Positions 5,229 to 12,164 of a stretch of DNA of 20,175 nucleotides are shown piece after piece. The notes beneath the pieces were generated by a model. That model had not been told where the DNA came from, did no database searches, and saw nothing but the letters and a program-made list of their open reading frames with translations. The translations under genes were made by a program, and so were the position numbers. Position 1 is the first letter of the stretch; the number at the start of each line of letters is the position of its first letter. Origin of the DNA: Gilichinskyi gelida (GTDB taxonomy: Bacteria; Acidobacteriota; Thermoanaerobaculia; Gp7-AA8). The stretch is taken from NCBI GenBank assembly GCA_038040385.1, contig JBBPII010000026.1:1-20175 (forward strand), read 5' to 3'.

Positions 5229-7040
5229 ATGCGTCGTCTCGTCCTCCTCCTGTTGATCGTCGCTCCCTGCGCGCTCGCGCAGTCGGGGGTGTGGGGGCTG
5301 CGCGGCATCACCAAGCGCTTCGTCCTGCGCGGCAACGCCGTCGTCGCCGTCGACGGGCGAGGCGTGGCGGTCTACGACGCCACCACCCTGGCAAAGCTCG
5401 ACGCGGCGGAGACCGACGCCGAGAGCGTCGACGCGGCATTCGCCGGCGACACGCTCATCGTCCTCACCCGCGACGGCTTCGAGCGCTTCTCGATGGCGGC
5501 CGGCGGGCGGCTGACGTTCCTATCATCGCATCCGGAGACGTCGGGGACGCGTATGGCCTCGAACGGAGAGCTGGTCGCGGTGGCGGGCAGCGGCGGCGTG
5601 CGCGTGTTCCGCGCCGAGGCCGGCGGCTTGGGCCTGACCGGCAACTGGCCGCAGGCTGAGCGCGTCACCTCGCTCGCCTGGCGCGGCAACGCGCTGTTCG
5701 CGGCGGTTCGGAGCAGCGGCGTTCATGTGCTCGACGGCACCACCCTCGAGGAGATCGGCAAGATTAGCGAAAACGCAATCGACATAGCGGTCGACGGCGA
5801 CTTCCTCTATTCCGCAGCGGGCAGCGTGGGGATGGCCATTCATGACGTCCGCAATGTCGCCGCGGCGCAACTGGTGAGCCGCACCGCGGCCGGCGAGGAC
5901 TTCTTCCAGCTCGTCGCCGCGTCGGGCGGGCGGGCGGTGGCGGCGGAGGTCTCCAAGAGCATCCGTGTGTTCGATGTGAGCAACCCGGCGGCGCCGCGCG
6001 TCTCGGCGCCCATCGCGCAGACGGCCGAGGCGATCGCCGTCGGCGGCGCGCGCCTCTTCGTGTCCGGATCGAGCTTCGACGACGACAACGTCGAGACGGC
6101 GACCGGCATCCCGGTGAGGGCGTACGACATCGCGCAGGCCGAGGCGCCGCGCGTGGCGGGCGACGCGCACGATCTCGCCGGCCCGCTCAACGGCGCGGCG
6201 ACGGACGGCACGCTCGCCTACGTCTCCGACCCGCCGTTCTTCCGCGTCATCGACGTCTCCACTACCGCCCAGCCGCGGGAGATCGCCTCGCTGCGCCTCG
6301 ACGACATCGAGCCGTTCGTGAAATCCGACGGGACCCGCGTCATCCTCTACGGCACCGGCACCGTGCAGTTCATCGACGTCTCCAATCCTTACCGTCCGAA
6401 GCACATCGGCACGTACGACTCGCTGGGCCACCCGCCGAGCGCCGCGGCGATCGCCAGGAACGTGTTCATCGAAGGCAACACCTCCTCGGGGTTCCACGTC
6501 TTCGACTTCCTCCCGGACGGCTCGTCGCGCTTTCTCGCCGGCATCAAGACCCACCCGGTCGACATCGTGGTCAGCGGCGATGCGGTCTACTACAGCGTCG
6601 AGCACCAGACCGTCGGGATCGCGGACATCAGTGAAGGCGCGCGCCCGGTGTCGGCCATCCTCACCCCCGCCATCCAAATGGCGCTGACCGGCAACCTCCT
6701 GCTGCTCCGCAGCCTCGAGGCGGTGCATGTGTACTCCATCGCCGACCCGTTCAATCCCGTCGAGCTGAGCGCGGTCCCGCTGGAGCGCGGCGGAGTCTTC
6801 GCCGCCAACGGCGACGCCGCGTGGGTGGCCGCGCGGGGGACGGTGGTCAGGATGGACCTGGCGAACCCCGCTTCTCCGTCGTTCCAGCCAACCGGAATGC
6901 GGGTGGTGGCGCCGGCGCAGATCGCCGCCGCGGGCGGAAAGGTCGTGGTGGCCGATCGTTACGCGCTCCGGGTCATCGGCCCGAACACCGCGCCGCCCGC
7001 TCCGCAAGGGCCCGGCAAGCGTCGCGCGGCGCGGCCATAA
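5229..7040 (+). CDS. Secreted LVIVD-repeat beta-propeller protein
   Basis: This 603-residue protein starts with a type I signal peptide (MRRLVLLLLIVAPCALA, cleavage predicted after residue 17). C14 is preceded by Pro and is not a lipobox cysteine. The body is made of repeating beta-strand units. The clearest have the form D-[VI]-S-x-P-x-x-P, at about 247-256 (RVFDVSNPAAPR), 339-350, 380-391, 463-473, 501-511 and 540-551, with weaker copies earlier. This is the LVIVD pattern found in bacterial surface or periplasmic propellers. The C-terminus is basic and proline-rich (APPAPQGPGKRRAARP). No enzyme motif is seen; a binding or scaffold role is inferred. ATG at 5229 is chosen because it begins the signal peptide; an earlier in-frame ATG overlaps the CBM9-like gene. 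Confidence 0.88.
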   Translation: MRRLVLLLLIVAPCALAQSGVWGLRGITKRFVLRGNAVVAVDGRGVAVYDATTLAKLDAAETDAESVDAAFAGDTLIVLTRDGFERFSMAAGGRLTFLSSHPETSGTRMASNGELVAVAGSGGVRVFRAEAGGLGLTGNWPQAERVTSLAWRGNALFAAVRSSGVHVLDGTTLEEIGKISENAIDIAVDGDFLYSAAGSVGMAIHDVRNVAAAQLVSRTAAGEDFFQLVAASGGRAVAAEVSKSIRVFDVSNPAAPRVSAPIAQTAEAIAVGGARLFVSGSSFDDDNVETATGIPVRAYDIAQAEAPRVAGDAHDLAGPLNGAATDGTLAYVSDPPFFRVIDVSTTAQPREIASLRLDDIEPFVKSDGTRVILYGTGTVQFIDVSNPYRPKHIGTYDSLGHPPSAAAIARNVFIEGNTSSGFHVFDFLPDGSSRFLAGIKTHPVDIVVSGDAVYYSVEHQTVGIADISEGARPVSAILTPAIQMALTGNLLLLRSLEAVHVYSIADPFNPVELSAVPLERGGVFAANGDAAWVAARGTVVRMDLANPASPSFQPTGMRVVAPAQIAAAGGKVVVADRYALRVIGPNTAPPAPQGPGKRRAARP

Positions 7041-7095
7041 GGCCTTTCCACACAGGGAATTCATCCGACATTTTCTGATTTGTAATCGGCACCGC

Positions 7096-7101
7096 TATAG
7101 T
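7096..7101 (+). promoter_or_regulatory. Possible -10 element (TATAGT) for the PDZ-kinase operon
   Basis: TATAGT stands out in the 103-nt gap before the PDZ gene and matches the -10 consensus at five of six positions. No good -35 is seen 16-18 nt upstream. The implied leader is about 35 nt. Confidence 0.4.
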
Positions 7102-7143
7102 CGCGCAGTAGATTGTCGTCGGCCAAGGACCCCGTCTCCACCC

Positions 7144-7626
7144 ATGCATCTGCGACAGATCCGATTTGTGTTCATGAGCGCTCTGCTGCTCGCCGCAACC
7201 GCGCGTGCCGAGGAACGTCAAACCAAGAAGTGCAACGCTCCGGCGTTGGAATGCGAACGCGCCATCCGCTCGATGGCCTCCGGCCGCCGATACCTCGGAG
7301 CGCTGGTCGAGGAGACCAACCTCGGTTTGCGCGTTGCGTCGATCATCACCGACAGCCCCGCCCAGCGCGGCGGCCTCGGCGAAGGCGACCGCCTGATGGC
7401 GATCAACGGACGCTCGCTGATGCGCAGCGACGTCAAGCAGTTCAAGCGCCTCCTGAGCGAGGCGAAAGAGACCGGCAGGCTGTCGATCACCGTGGCGCGC
7501 GGCGGAATTCTGAAGAAGGTCGACGTCTGGCTGGAGCCCTATACAAAGGCTCAGATCGACAAGATCGTCGCGCAGCACATGGCGGAGTCACATTCGCAAG
7601 CTGCCACGACACAGCCACAGCCGTGA
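7144..7626 (+). CDS. Secreted single-PDZ-domain protein
   Basis: This 160-residue protein has an N-terminal signal peptide (basic n-region, core FVFMSALLLAATA, cleavage after ARA at 22). A PDZ domain follows at about 50-130: YLGALVEE, the hydrophobic SPAQRGGLGEGDRLMAING turn (71-89) and a strand SITVARGG. PDZ domains of this type, as in HtrA or tail-specific proteases, bind peptide C-termini. Here no protease domain is attached. C30 and C37 could form a disulfide in the periplasm. The histidine kinase starts 13 nt downstream, so the protein may serve as an accessory sensor for that kinase, which is inference. No strong Shine-Dalgarno precedes ATG 7144; AAGGA at 7125 is rather far. Confidence 0.88.
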   Translation: MHLRQIRFVFMSALLLAATARAEERQTKKCNAPALECERAIRSMASGRRYLGALVEETNLGLRVASIITDSPAQRGGLGEGDRLMAINGRSLMRSDVKQFKRLLSEAKETGRLSITVARGGILKKVDVWLEPYTKAQIDKIVAQHMAESHSQAATTQPQP

Positions 7627-7639
7627 CGAACGGAGGATC

Positions 7640-9181
7640 ATGGGCCGAGGGCTGCTTGCGAAGCTGAAGTCGCTCCCGCGACGAGCGGGTGAGCGGCCGG
7701 AGCGCGCCTCGTCGATCCTTCTGCCGTTCTTCATCATCGTGGTCGGAATGAGCGTGCTGGCTTGGCGTTCGTACGTTTTGTCCGGCCGCACGGAGCGCGG
7801 CACCAGGACCATCGCCCGGCAGTACGCCGCGTACGCCGCGGACATCACCGCCAGCCGGTTCGACGCCGCCGTCCGCAACGAGCTGTCGAAGGCATCCGAA
7901 GACTGGCAGCAGGTCGAGCGCCGGCCGCCCGTCACCGGCGACGATCTTCACGCCTGGCTGCACGCGCACGACTGGATCACGTCGGCGTTCTATGTCCCCG
8001 ACGCAAATCCCGAGGGGGCGATCTATTCGAGCGATCGCGGCGAGAAGCCGCAGGGGACGGCGCAGACCCTGGAGATCTACACCTCGAACGGCGTCGTTCG
8101 CTATACGTACGACCCCGTCCGCCTGATGGCGCGGGTGAAGCCGACCGCCCTGCAGCCGCCGCCGGCGGTGGCGACGCGGGAGCTCTCGCAGCAGGCGCAG
8201 GTCGCCGTAGTGTTCGGCGCGCTGCGCCGCGGCGCGGTGGCTGTCGAGCATGGCTTCGCCTACGCCTCGCCGCTCGAGGCGCCGCTGTCGTCGTACGCCA
8301 TACGCGCCTTCGTCGACACCGGGCACGCCGTCTCGAGCTGGGAGAATCCGCGGGTCATCAGCCTTTCATTGAGCGTCGTCGCCGTCGGCTTCACTCTCCT
8401 CGGTCTGATGCTGGCGATCGGCGGTCTGCGCCGGGAGACGGAGACGATGAACCTCCGCGCCGCGCTGGTGGCCAACGTGTCCCACGAGCTGCGGACGCCG
8501 CTGGCGATGATCCGCCTCGGCGCGGAGACGCTCAAACGCGGCGCGCGCCTCGGCGAAAAGCAGCGGCTGGAGATCGAGGACTCCATCCTCCGCGAGGTGC
8601 TCCACCTGTCGCATCTGGTGGAGAACGTCCTCGACGTCGCGCGCATGCAGAACAAGAGCACCAAGGCGCTGGCCTTCACGCCGGTCTACCCGCGCGACCT
8701 GGTGACTACGCTGATCTCCACGTACGAGTCGTGGATTCGCAGCAAGGGATTCGAAGTGCGGCTGCGCATCGACGATCCGATCGACGAGCAGTCGTGGGAC
8801 CGCGAGGCGGTGTCGCGCGCGCTGCTGAACCTGATCGACAACGCCATCAAGTACTCCGGCGACGACAAGGTGCTGGACATCGCCCTCCGCCAGACCGAGG
8901 AGCACGTGGTGATCGAGGTGACCGACCACGGCATCGGGATCGACCCGACCGATTTGTCACGTATTTTCGAGCCATATTATCGTGCGCAATTTTCAGATAC
9001 ACAGACTCGCCGCGGCGCCGGCCTCGGCCTGACCCTGGTCCAGCAGATCGTGGCCTCGCACGGCGGCACGATCGAAGTCGAGTCCCAGCCGCGCAGCGGA
9101 TCGACGTTCCGCCTCCTCTTCCCGCGGGCACCGCATCCGCGTCACGACGCCCTCGGCGCGCTTTCGCCGCAGACCACATGA
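7640..9181 (+). CDS. Membrane-bound sensor histidine kinase
   Basis: This 513-residue two-component kinase is built for the inner membrane. A first membrane segment (about 26-46) and a second (about 238-263) bracket a periplasmic sensor domain of some 190 residues of unrecognised type. No HAMP domain is evident. The dimerisation helix carries phosphoacceptor H282 in NVSHELRTPLAMIRLGAETL. The ATPase domain has the N box (LLNLIDNAIKYS, 396-406), G1 (DHGIGI, 429-434), F box (IFEPYYR) and G2 (GAGLGL, 459-464), so it should be active. GGAGG at 7632-7636 stands only 3 nt from the ATG. The pairing with the OmpR-type regulator downstream follows from position. A codon-atypical AT-rich tract covers residues 438-456. 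Confidence 0.95.
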   Translation: MGRGLLAKLKSLPRRAGERPERASSILLPFFIIVVGMSVLAWRSYVLSGRTERGTRTIARQYAAYAADITASRFDAAVRNELSKASEDWQQVERRPPVTGDDLHAWLHAHDWITSAFYVPDANPEGAIYSSDRGEKPQGTAQTLEIYTSNGVVRYTYDPVRLMARVKPTALQPPPAVATRELSQQAQVAVVFGALRRGAVAVEHGFAYASPLEAPLSSYAIRAFVDTGHAVSSWENPRVISLSLSVVAVGFTLLGLMLAIGGLRRETETMNLRAALVANVSHELRTPLAMIRLGAETLKRGARLGEKQRLEIEDSILREVLHLSHLVENVLDVARMQNKSTKALAFTPVYPRDLVTTLISTYESWIRSKGFEVRLRIDDPIDEQSWDREAVSRALLNLIDNAIKYSGDDKVLDIALRQTEEHVVIEVTDHGIGIDPTDLSRIFEPYYRAQFSDTQTRRGAGLGLTLVQQIVASHGGTIEVESQPRSGSTFRLLFPRAPHPRHDALGALSPQTT

Positions 9182-9190
9182 CCAAACCGT

Positions 9191-9282
9191 GGAACGCCGC
9201 CGTCTCGGCGGCTGGCTCGCAGGCGTCTCGCCTGCGGCGGCGGGGACGCCGCCAGGCCAGCCGGCGGGGACGCCGGCGCTCC
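9191..9282. repeat. Four-hairpin GC-rich element with complementary outer arms
   Basis: Four adjacent hairpins occupy 92 bp: GCCGCCG-TCT-CGGCGGC (9196-9212), CGCAGGCG-TCT-CGCCTGCG (9218-9236), GGCGGCG-GGGA-CGCCGCC (9236-9253) and GCCGGCG-GGGA-CGCCGGC (9260-9277). The outermost pair are themselves inverted copies: 9191-9216 and the reverse complement of 9256-9282 agree except for a few substitutions and one indel, both ending CTGGC. The element is thus a nested dyad. It lies between the kinase stop and the regulator start and may attenuate or stabilise the transcript. It looks like a dispersed REP/MITE-type element. Confidence 0.85.
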
Positions 9283-9318
9283 GAAACTTTCCTACGACGA
9301 CGTTCGTAAAGGAATGAC

Positions 9319-10017
9319 ATGACAAAGATCTTGATCGTTGAGGACGAAGCGGGACTGCGGCAGGGGCTGGAGATCAACCTCCGCATGGAAAACTACGAAA
9401 CCGTGCAGGCGCCCGACGGCGAGGAGGCCGTCCGCCTCTTCCACGCCGAGTCGCCGGACCTGGTCCTGCTCGATCTGATGCTGCCGAAGAAGAGCGGCTT
9501 CGAGGTCCTCGACCACATCCGCAAGTTCTCGAAGGTGCCGGTCATCCTCCTCACCGCGCGCGGGCAGGAGACGGACAAGGTCCGCGGCCTCCGCGGCGGC
9601 GCGGACGACTACGTCACCAAGCCCTTCGGCCTTCAGGAGTTGTTCGCGCGAATCGACGCCGTCATGCGCCGCAGCGAGACGGTCGTCGCGGCGAAGGCGA
9701 TCTGCGAGGACACCCTCATCAAGCTCGATCCCTCCACCCGCGAGGCGTCGGCAAAGGACCAGAAGCTCAAGCTGTCGCCCAAGGAGTTCGACCTGTTGAT
9801 GTACCTCTTCAAGAACAAGGAGCGCGTCGTGCCGCGCGACGAGCTGCTCTCGCGCGTCTGGAACTACCGCGTCGACCTCAATCTCAACAGCCGCACCGTC
9901 GACACGCACGTCACCCGTCTCCGCCGCAAGCTTCAGAAGGCGGTCGGCACCGACGCGGCCGTGATCGTCGCCGTGGCCAAAATCGGCTATCGCTACCTCG
10001 GCGAGACGACGGCGTAG
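9319..10017 (+). CDS. OmpR/PhoB-family response regulator
   Basis: This 232-residue transcription factor has a receiver domain (1-120) with the acidic pair E8-D9, phosphoacceptor D52 (LLDLMLPKKSG), T79 (LLTARG) and K101 (TKPF), all intact. A winged-helix DNA-binding domain follows (about 135-230), with LSPKEFDLLMYLFKNKERVVPRDELLSRVW, the recognition helix SRTVDTHVTRLRRKL and the C-terminal hairpin IGYRYLG. It should bind DNA as a phosphorylated dimer. AAAGGA (9308-9313) gives a good ribosome site 5 nt before the ATG. The gene lies downstream of its likely kinase, with 137 nt and the four-hairpin element between, whereas regulators more often precede their kinases with little spacing. Target genes cannot be read from the window. 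Confidence 0.96.
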   Translation: MTKILIVEDEAGLRQGLEINLRMENYETVQAPDGEEAVRLFHAESPDLVLLDLMLPKKSGFEVLDHIRKFSKVPVILLTARGQETDKVRGLRGGADDYVTKPFGLQELFARIDAVMRRSETVVAAKAICEDTLIKLDPSTREASAKDQKLKLSPKEFDLLMYLFKNKERVVPRDELLSRVWNYRVDLNLNSRTVDTHVTRLRRKLQKAVGTDAAVIVAVAKIGYRYLGETTA

Positions 10018-10020
10018 AAT
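10015..10020 (+). promoter_or_regulatory. Possible -10 element (TAGAAT) for the cysK-type gene
   Basis: TAGAAT begins on the stop codon of the response regulator. It predicts a start about 7 nt downstream and a leader near 20 nt containing the strong GGAGGAG (10037-10043). No clear -35 is seen. Confidence 0.4.
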
Positions 10021-10046
10021 CGTCCCTCGCTTTATCGGAGGAGACG

Positions 10047-11057
10047 ATGCACGGAAAGATCTACGACAACATCACCGAGCTGATTGGAAACACGCCGCTG
10101 GTGCGGCTTCATCGCGTGCCGGATGACGGCGCGGCCGAGGTGCTGGTCAAACTGGAGCTGTTCAACCCTCTTTCCTCGGTCAAGGACCGCATCTCGATCT
10201 CCATGGTCGACGATGCGGAGAAGACGGGCGAGCTGAAGCCCGGCAGCACGATCGTGGAGGCCACCAGCGGCAATACCGGCATCGGTATCGCCTTCGTCGC
10301 CGCGGCGAAGGGCTACAAGTGCATCCTGGTGATGCCGGACACGATGTCCATCGAGCGCCGCAAGCTGCTCGAAGCCCTCGGCGCGCAACTGATCCTGACG
10401 CCCGGCACGATGGGACTGCCCGAAGCGCTGCGCCTGGCGGCAGAGATCGCCGAGAAGACGCCAGGCGGGTGGCTGTCGAAGCAGTTCGAGAATCCGGCGA
10501 ATCCCAAGATCCATCGCGAGACCACGGCGCAGGAGATCCTGCGCGACACCGGCGGGAAGCTCGACGCCGTGGTGGCCGGCGTCGGCACCGGCGGCACCAT
10601 CACCGGCTGCGGCCAGGTCATCAAGAAGCAGAATCCGGACGTGCTGATGGTGGCCGTCATGCCTGTGGAGGCGCAGACGCTCAAGGGCGGCCCGTACGCG
10701 CCGCACAAGATCCAGGGAATCGGCCCGAGCTTCATCCCGAAGATCTACGACGCCTCGGTCGTCGATCAGGTCCGCGACGTGACGTTCGACGACGCGGTCA
10801 AGACCGCGCGCCGGCTGTCGAAGGAAGAGGGCATCTTCGTCGGCATCTCCTCCGGCGCCATCGCCTGGGTCGCGCTGCAAGTCGCGAAGGAGCTCGGCGC
10901 CGGGAAGCGTGTGGTGGCCATCCTGCCCGATACGGGCGAGCGCTACCTGTCGACCGCATTGTTCGAGTACACCGAGATGGTGAATCGCCCGGCGACGCTG
11001 CCGGCGCCGGCCCCCGCGCCGGTGGCCACCGCCCCCCCGCCGCCCACCCCGCAATGA
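10047..11057 (+). CDS. cysK: Cysteine synthase A-type (O-acetylserine sulfhydrylase), PLP-dependent, with proline-rich tail
   Basis: This 336-residue fold-type II PLP enzyme is closest to CysK, which makes cysteine from O-acetylserine and sulfide in the cytoplasm. The PLP lysine is K46 in NPLSSVKDR. The substrate loop SGNTG spans 74-78, the phosphate-binding GTGGT 180-184, and ISSGA lies near the end. MPDTMSIERRKLL is a strong CysK hallmark. Two conserved loops deviate: GIGPSF in place of the usual GIGAGF, and AVMPVEAQT in place of AVEPxxS. The core ends near residue 310, after which a tail of about 24 residues is mostly Pro and Ala, uncommon in the family. GGAGGAG precedes the ATG by 3 nt. 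The stop overlaps the next start as ATGA. Confidence 0.92.
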   Translation: MHGKIYDNITELIGNTPLVRLHRVPDDGAAEVLVKLELFNPLSSVKDRISISMVDDAEKTGELKPGSTIVEATSGNTGIGIAFVAAAKGYKCILVMPDTMSIERRKLLEALGAQLILTPGTMGLPEALRLAAEIAEKTPGGWLSKQFENPANPKIHRETTAQEILRDTGGKLDAVVAGVGTGGTITGCGQVIKKQNPDVLMVAVMPVEAQTLKGGPYAPHKIQGIGPSFIPKIYDASVVDQVRDVTFDDAVKTARRLSKEEGIFVGISSGAIAWVALQVAKELGAGKRVVAILPDTGERYLSTALFEYTEMVNRPATLPAPAPAPVATAPPPPTPQ

Positions 11058-11509
11058 AACGCCTGCTCGCCCTGCTCGTTCTCGTCACGTCGCCGGCCCT
11101 CGCCGTCGACATCACGCCGGCCTCGGTCGTCGCGGCGATGAACGAGCAGCGCGTGCGCGCCGGCCTCCAGCCCCTGCGCGAGGACCCGCGCCTCGACGCC
11201 GCGGCCGGCGACCGCATGCGCGACATGGAGGAGCTGAGCTACTGGGCACATGAGGCGCCCGACGGCCGCTCGCCCTTCACCTGGCTGCGCCCGCGCGGCT
11301 ACCTCTTCCGCTTCGCCGGCGAGAATCTGGCCGTCGGATTCGAGACCACCGAGCACCTCGTCGGCGGCTGGATGGAGTCCAAAGGCCACCGCGAGAACAT
11401 CCTCTCGCCCGACTACGCCGACTGCGGCATCGCCGTCATCGACGGCGGCACGATGCGGAGGGTGTCGGGGAAGTCGGTGGTGGTGCTGTTCGGGTCGCTG
11501 GCGCATTGA
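11054..11509 (+). CDS. Secreted CAP-domain (SCP/PR1-like) protein
   Basis: This 151-residue protein has a signal peptide (MKRLLALLVLVTSPALA, cleavage after 17) and one CAP domain. The start helix MNEQRVRAGLQPLREDPRLDAAAGDRM is followed by WAHEAPDG (64-71), GENLAVGF (89-96) and GHRENILSPDYADCGIAV (111-128). The CAP cavity residues H66, E90 and H112 are present. Bacterial CAP proteins are secreted and of unsettled function; some bind lipids or act on the cell surface. The ATG overlaps the cysK stop by 4 nt, so translation is probably coupled, an unexpected pairing of a cytosolic amino-acid enzyme with an exported protein. The C-terminus (VVVLFGSLAH) is the usual last strand of the fold, so the gene looks complete. 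Confidence 0.92.
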   Translation: MKRLLALLVLVTSPALAVDITPASVVAAMNEQRVRAGLQPLREDPRLDAAAGDRMRDMEELSYWAHEAPDGRSPFTWLRPRGYLFRFAGENLAVGFETTEHLVGGWMESKGHRENILSPDYADCGIAVIDGGTMRRVSGKSVVVLFGSLAH

Positions 11510-11542
11510 TCTTGTGCGATGTCTTGTGCGATCCTTCGCACA
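11510..11542 (+). promoter_or_regulatory. VapBC operator: two direct and one inverted half-site
   Basis: TCTTGTGCGAT occurs at 11510-11520 and again at 11522-11532, one helical turn apart. The core TGTGCGA (11525-11531) is then repeated inverted as TCGCACA (11536-11542) with a 4-nt gap, the last base being the A of the vapB ATG. This clustering fits binding sites for the ribbon-helix-helix antitoxin and autoregulation of the pair. No Shine-Dalgarno is visible. Confidence 0.7.
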
Positions 11543-11742
11543 TGGCAACCAATCTTGCAATCGACCCGGAACTCCTCGAACGAGCCTTGGCAGTGAGCGG
11601 AGAGAAGACCAAGACCGCCGCAGTCACGCGCGCTCTCGAGGAATTCATCGCCCGGCGCGAACAAAGAAAGATCACCGAGCTTTTTGGCACCCTCGAGTGG
11701 GATCCGACTTACGACTACAAGGCCGGGCGGTCCCGTCGTTGA
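11542..11742 (+). CDS. vapB: VapB-type antitoxin
   Basis: This 66-residue protein resembles the VapB family that pairs with PIN-domain toxins. The first part (MATNLAIDPELLERALAVSG, then KTKTAAVTRALEEFIARR) matches the short DNA-binding ribbon and two helices seen in these antitoxins. The C-terminal part (ITELFGTLEWDPTYDYKAG) should wrap the toxin's active site. ATG 11542 is chosen because the ribbon strand begins there; an earlier in-frame ATG at 11506 would translate the operator. The toxin gene overlaps the stop codon, a normal arrangement for stoichiometric coupled translation. Regulation is probably by the VapBC complex binding the half-sites immediately upstream. Confidence 0.9.
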   Translation: MATNLAIDPELLERALAVSGEKTKTAAVTRALEEFIARREQRKITELFGTLEWDPTYDYKAGRSRR

Positions 11743-12164
11743 AGCTTCTGGTCGACACGAGCGTGTGGTCGCTGGCTCTGCGCCGCGATGAACCTTCGAC
11801 CCACGCCACCGTCACCTTCCTAACGCAGGCCCTGTGGCATGGAGATTCGGTATTCACCACTGGCCTGATCTTGCAGGAGCTCCTGCAGGGATTTCATGGC
11901 CCGAAGACTCGAGACGAGATTCTCAAGCGATTCGATGCACTGCCGCTGATCATCCCTCAACAAGAGGACCACATTGCAGCGGCCGATCTGCGGAACGAGT
12001 GCCGCCGCCGCGGCGTGCAGGTCGACACGATCGACGCGCTCCTCGCGCAGCTCTGCATCCGTCATCAGTTGACGATGCTCACGACCGACGAGGATTTTGT
12101 GAGCGTGGCGCGCTACGCGCCGCTCAACCTCTGGCGCGCCCCCACCCCAAATACCCCCCCTTGA
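11739..12164 (+). CDS. vapC: VapC-type PIN-domain ribonuclease toxin
   Basis: This 141-residue protein is a PIN-domain endoribonuclease. Family members cut tRNA or rRNA and stop growth when freed from the antitoxin. The acidic metal-binding residues are present: D6 (LLVDTSVW), E47 (LILQELLQG), D99 (VDTIDALLAQL) and D117 (LTTDEDF). No ATG or GTG precedes the first strand; TTG at 11739 overlaps the vapB stop as TTGA, giving coupled translation. The final 41 nt, coding the tail after the fold (RAPTPNTPP), overlap the end of the convergent E1-enzyme gene. The pair looks inserted between cysK/CAP and the minus-strand genes. The RNA target cannot be predicted. Confidence 0.9.
   Translation: MKLLVDTSVWSLALRRDEPSTHATVTFLTQALWHGDSVFTTGLILQELLQGFHGPKTRDEILKRFDALPLIIPQQEDHIAAADLRNECRRRGVQVDTIDALLAQLCIRHQLTMLTTDEDFVSVARYAPLNLWRAPTPNTPP

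Noticed and set aside
5523..7064. A 513-codon open frame opposite the propeller gene.
   Set aside because: It is rich in Arg, Val, Asp and His with no domain, while the plus strand has a signal peptide and LVIVD repeats.
9191..9282. The four-hairpin array as a CRISPR.
   Set aside because: Units are inverted hairpins with no spacers or regular repeat length, and no cas genes are present.
10319..11053. An open frame inside cysK continuous with the CAP gene, suggesting a much longer CAP protein.
   Set aside because: The upstream part is an out-of-frame reading of cysK. The signal peptide marks the true start at 11054.
11250..11738. A long upstream extension of VapC through the CAP and vapB genes.
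   Set aside because: The PIN domain begins at the TTG overlapping the vapB stop; the sequence before it is a shadow of other genes.
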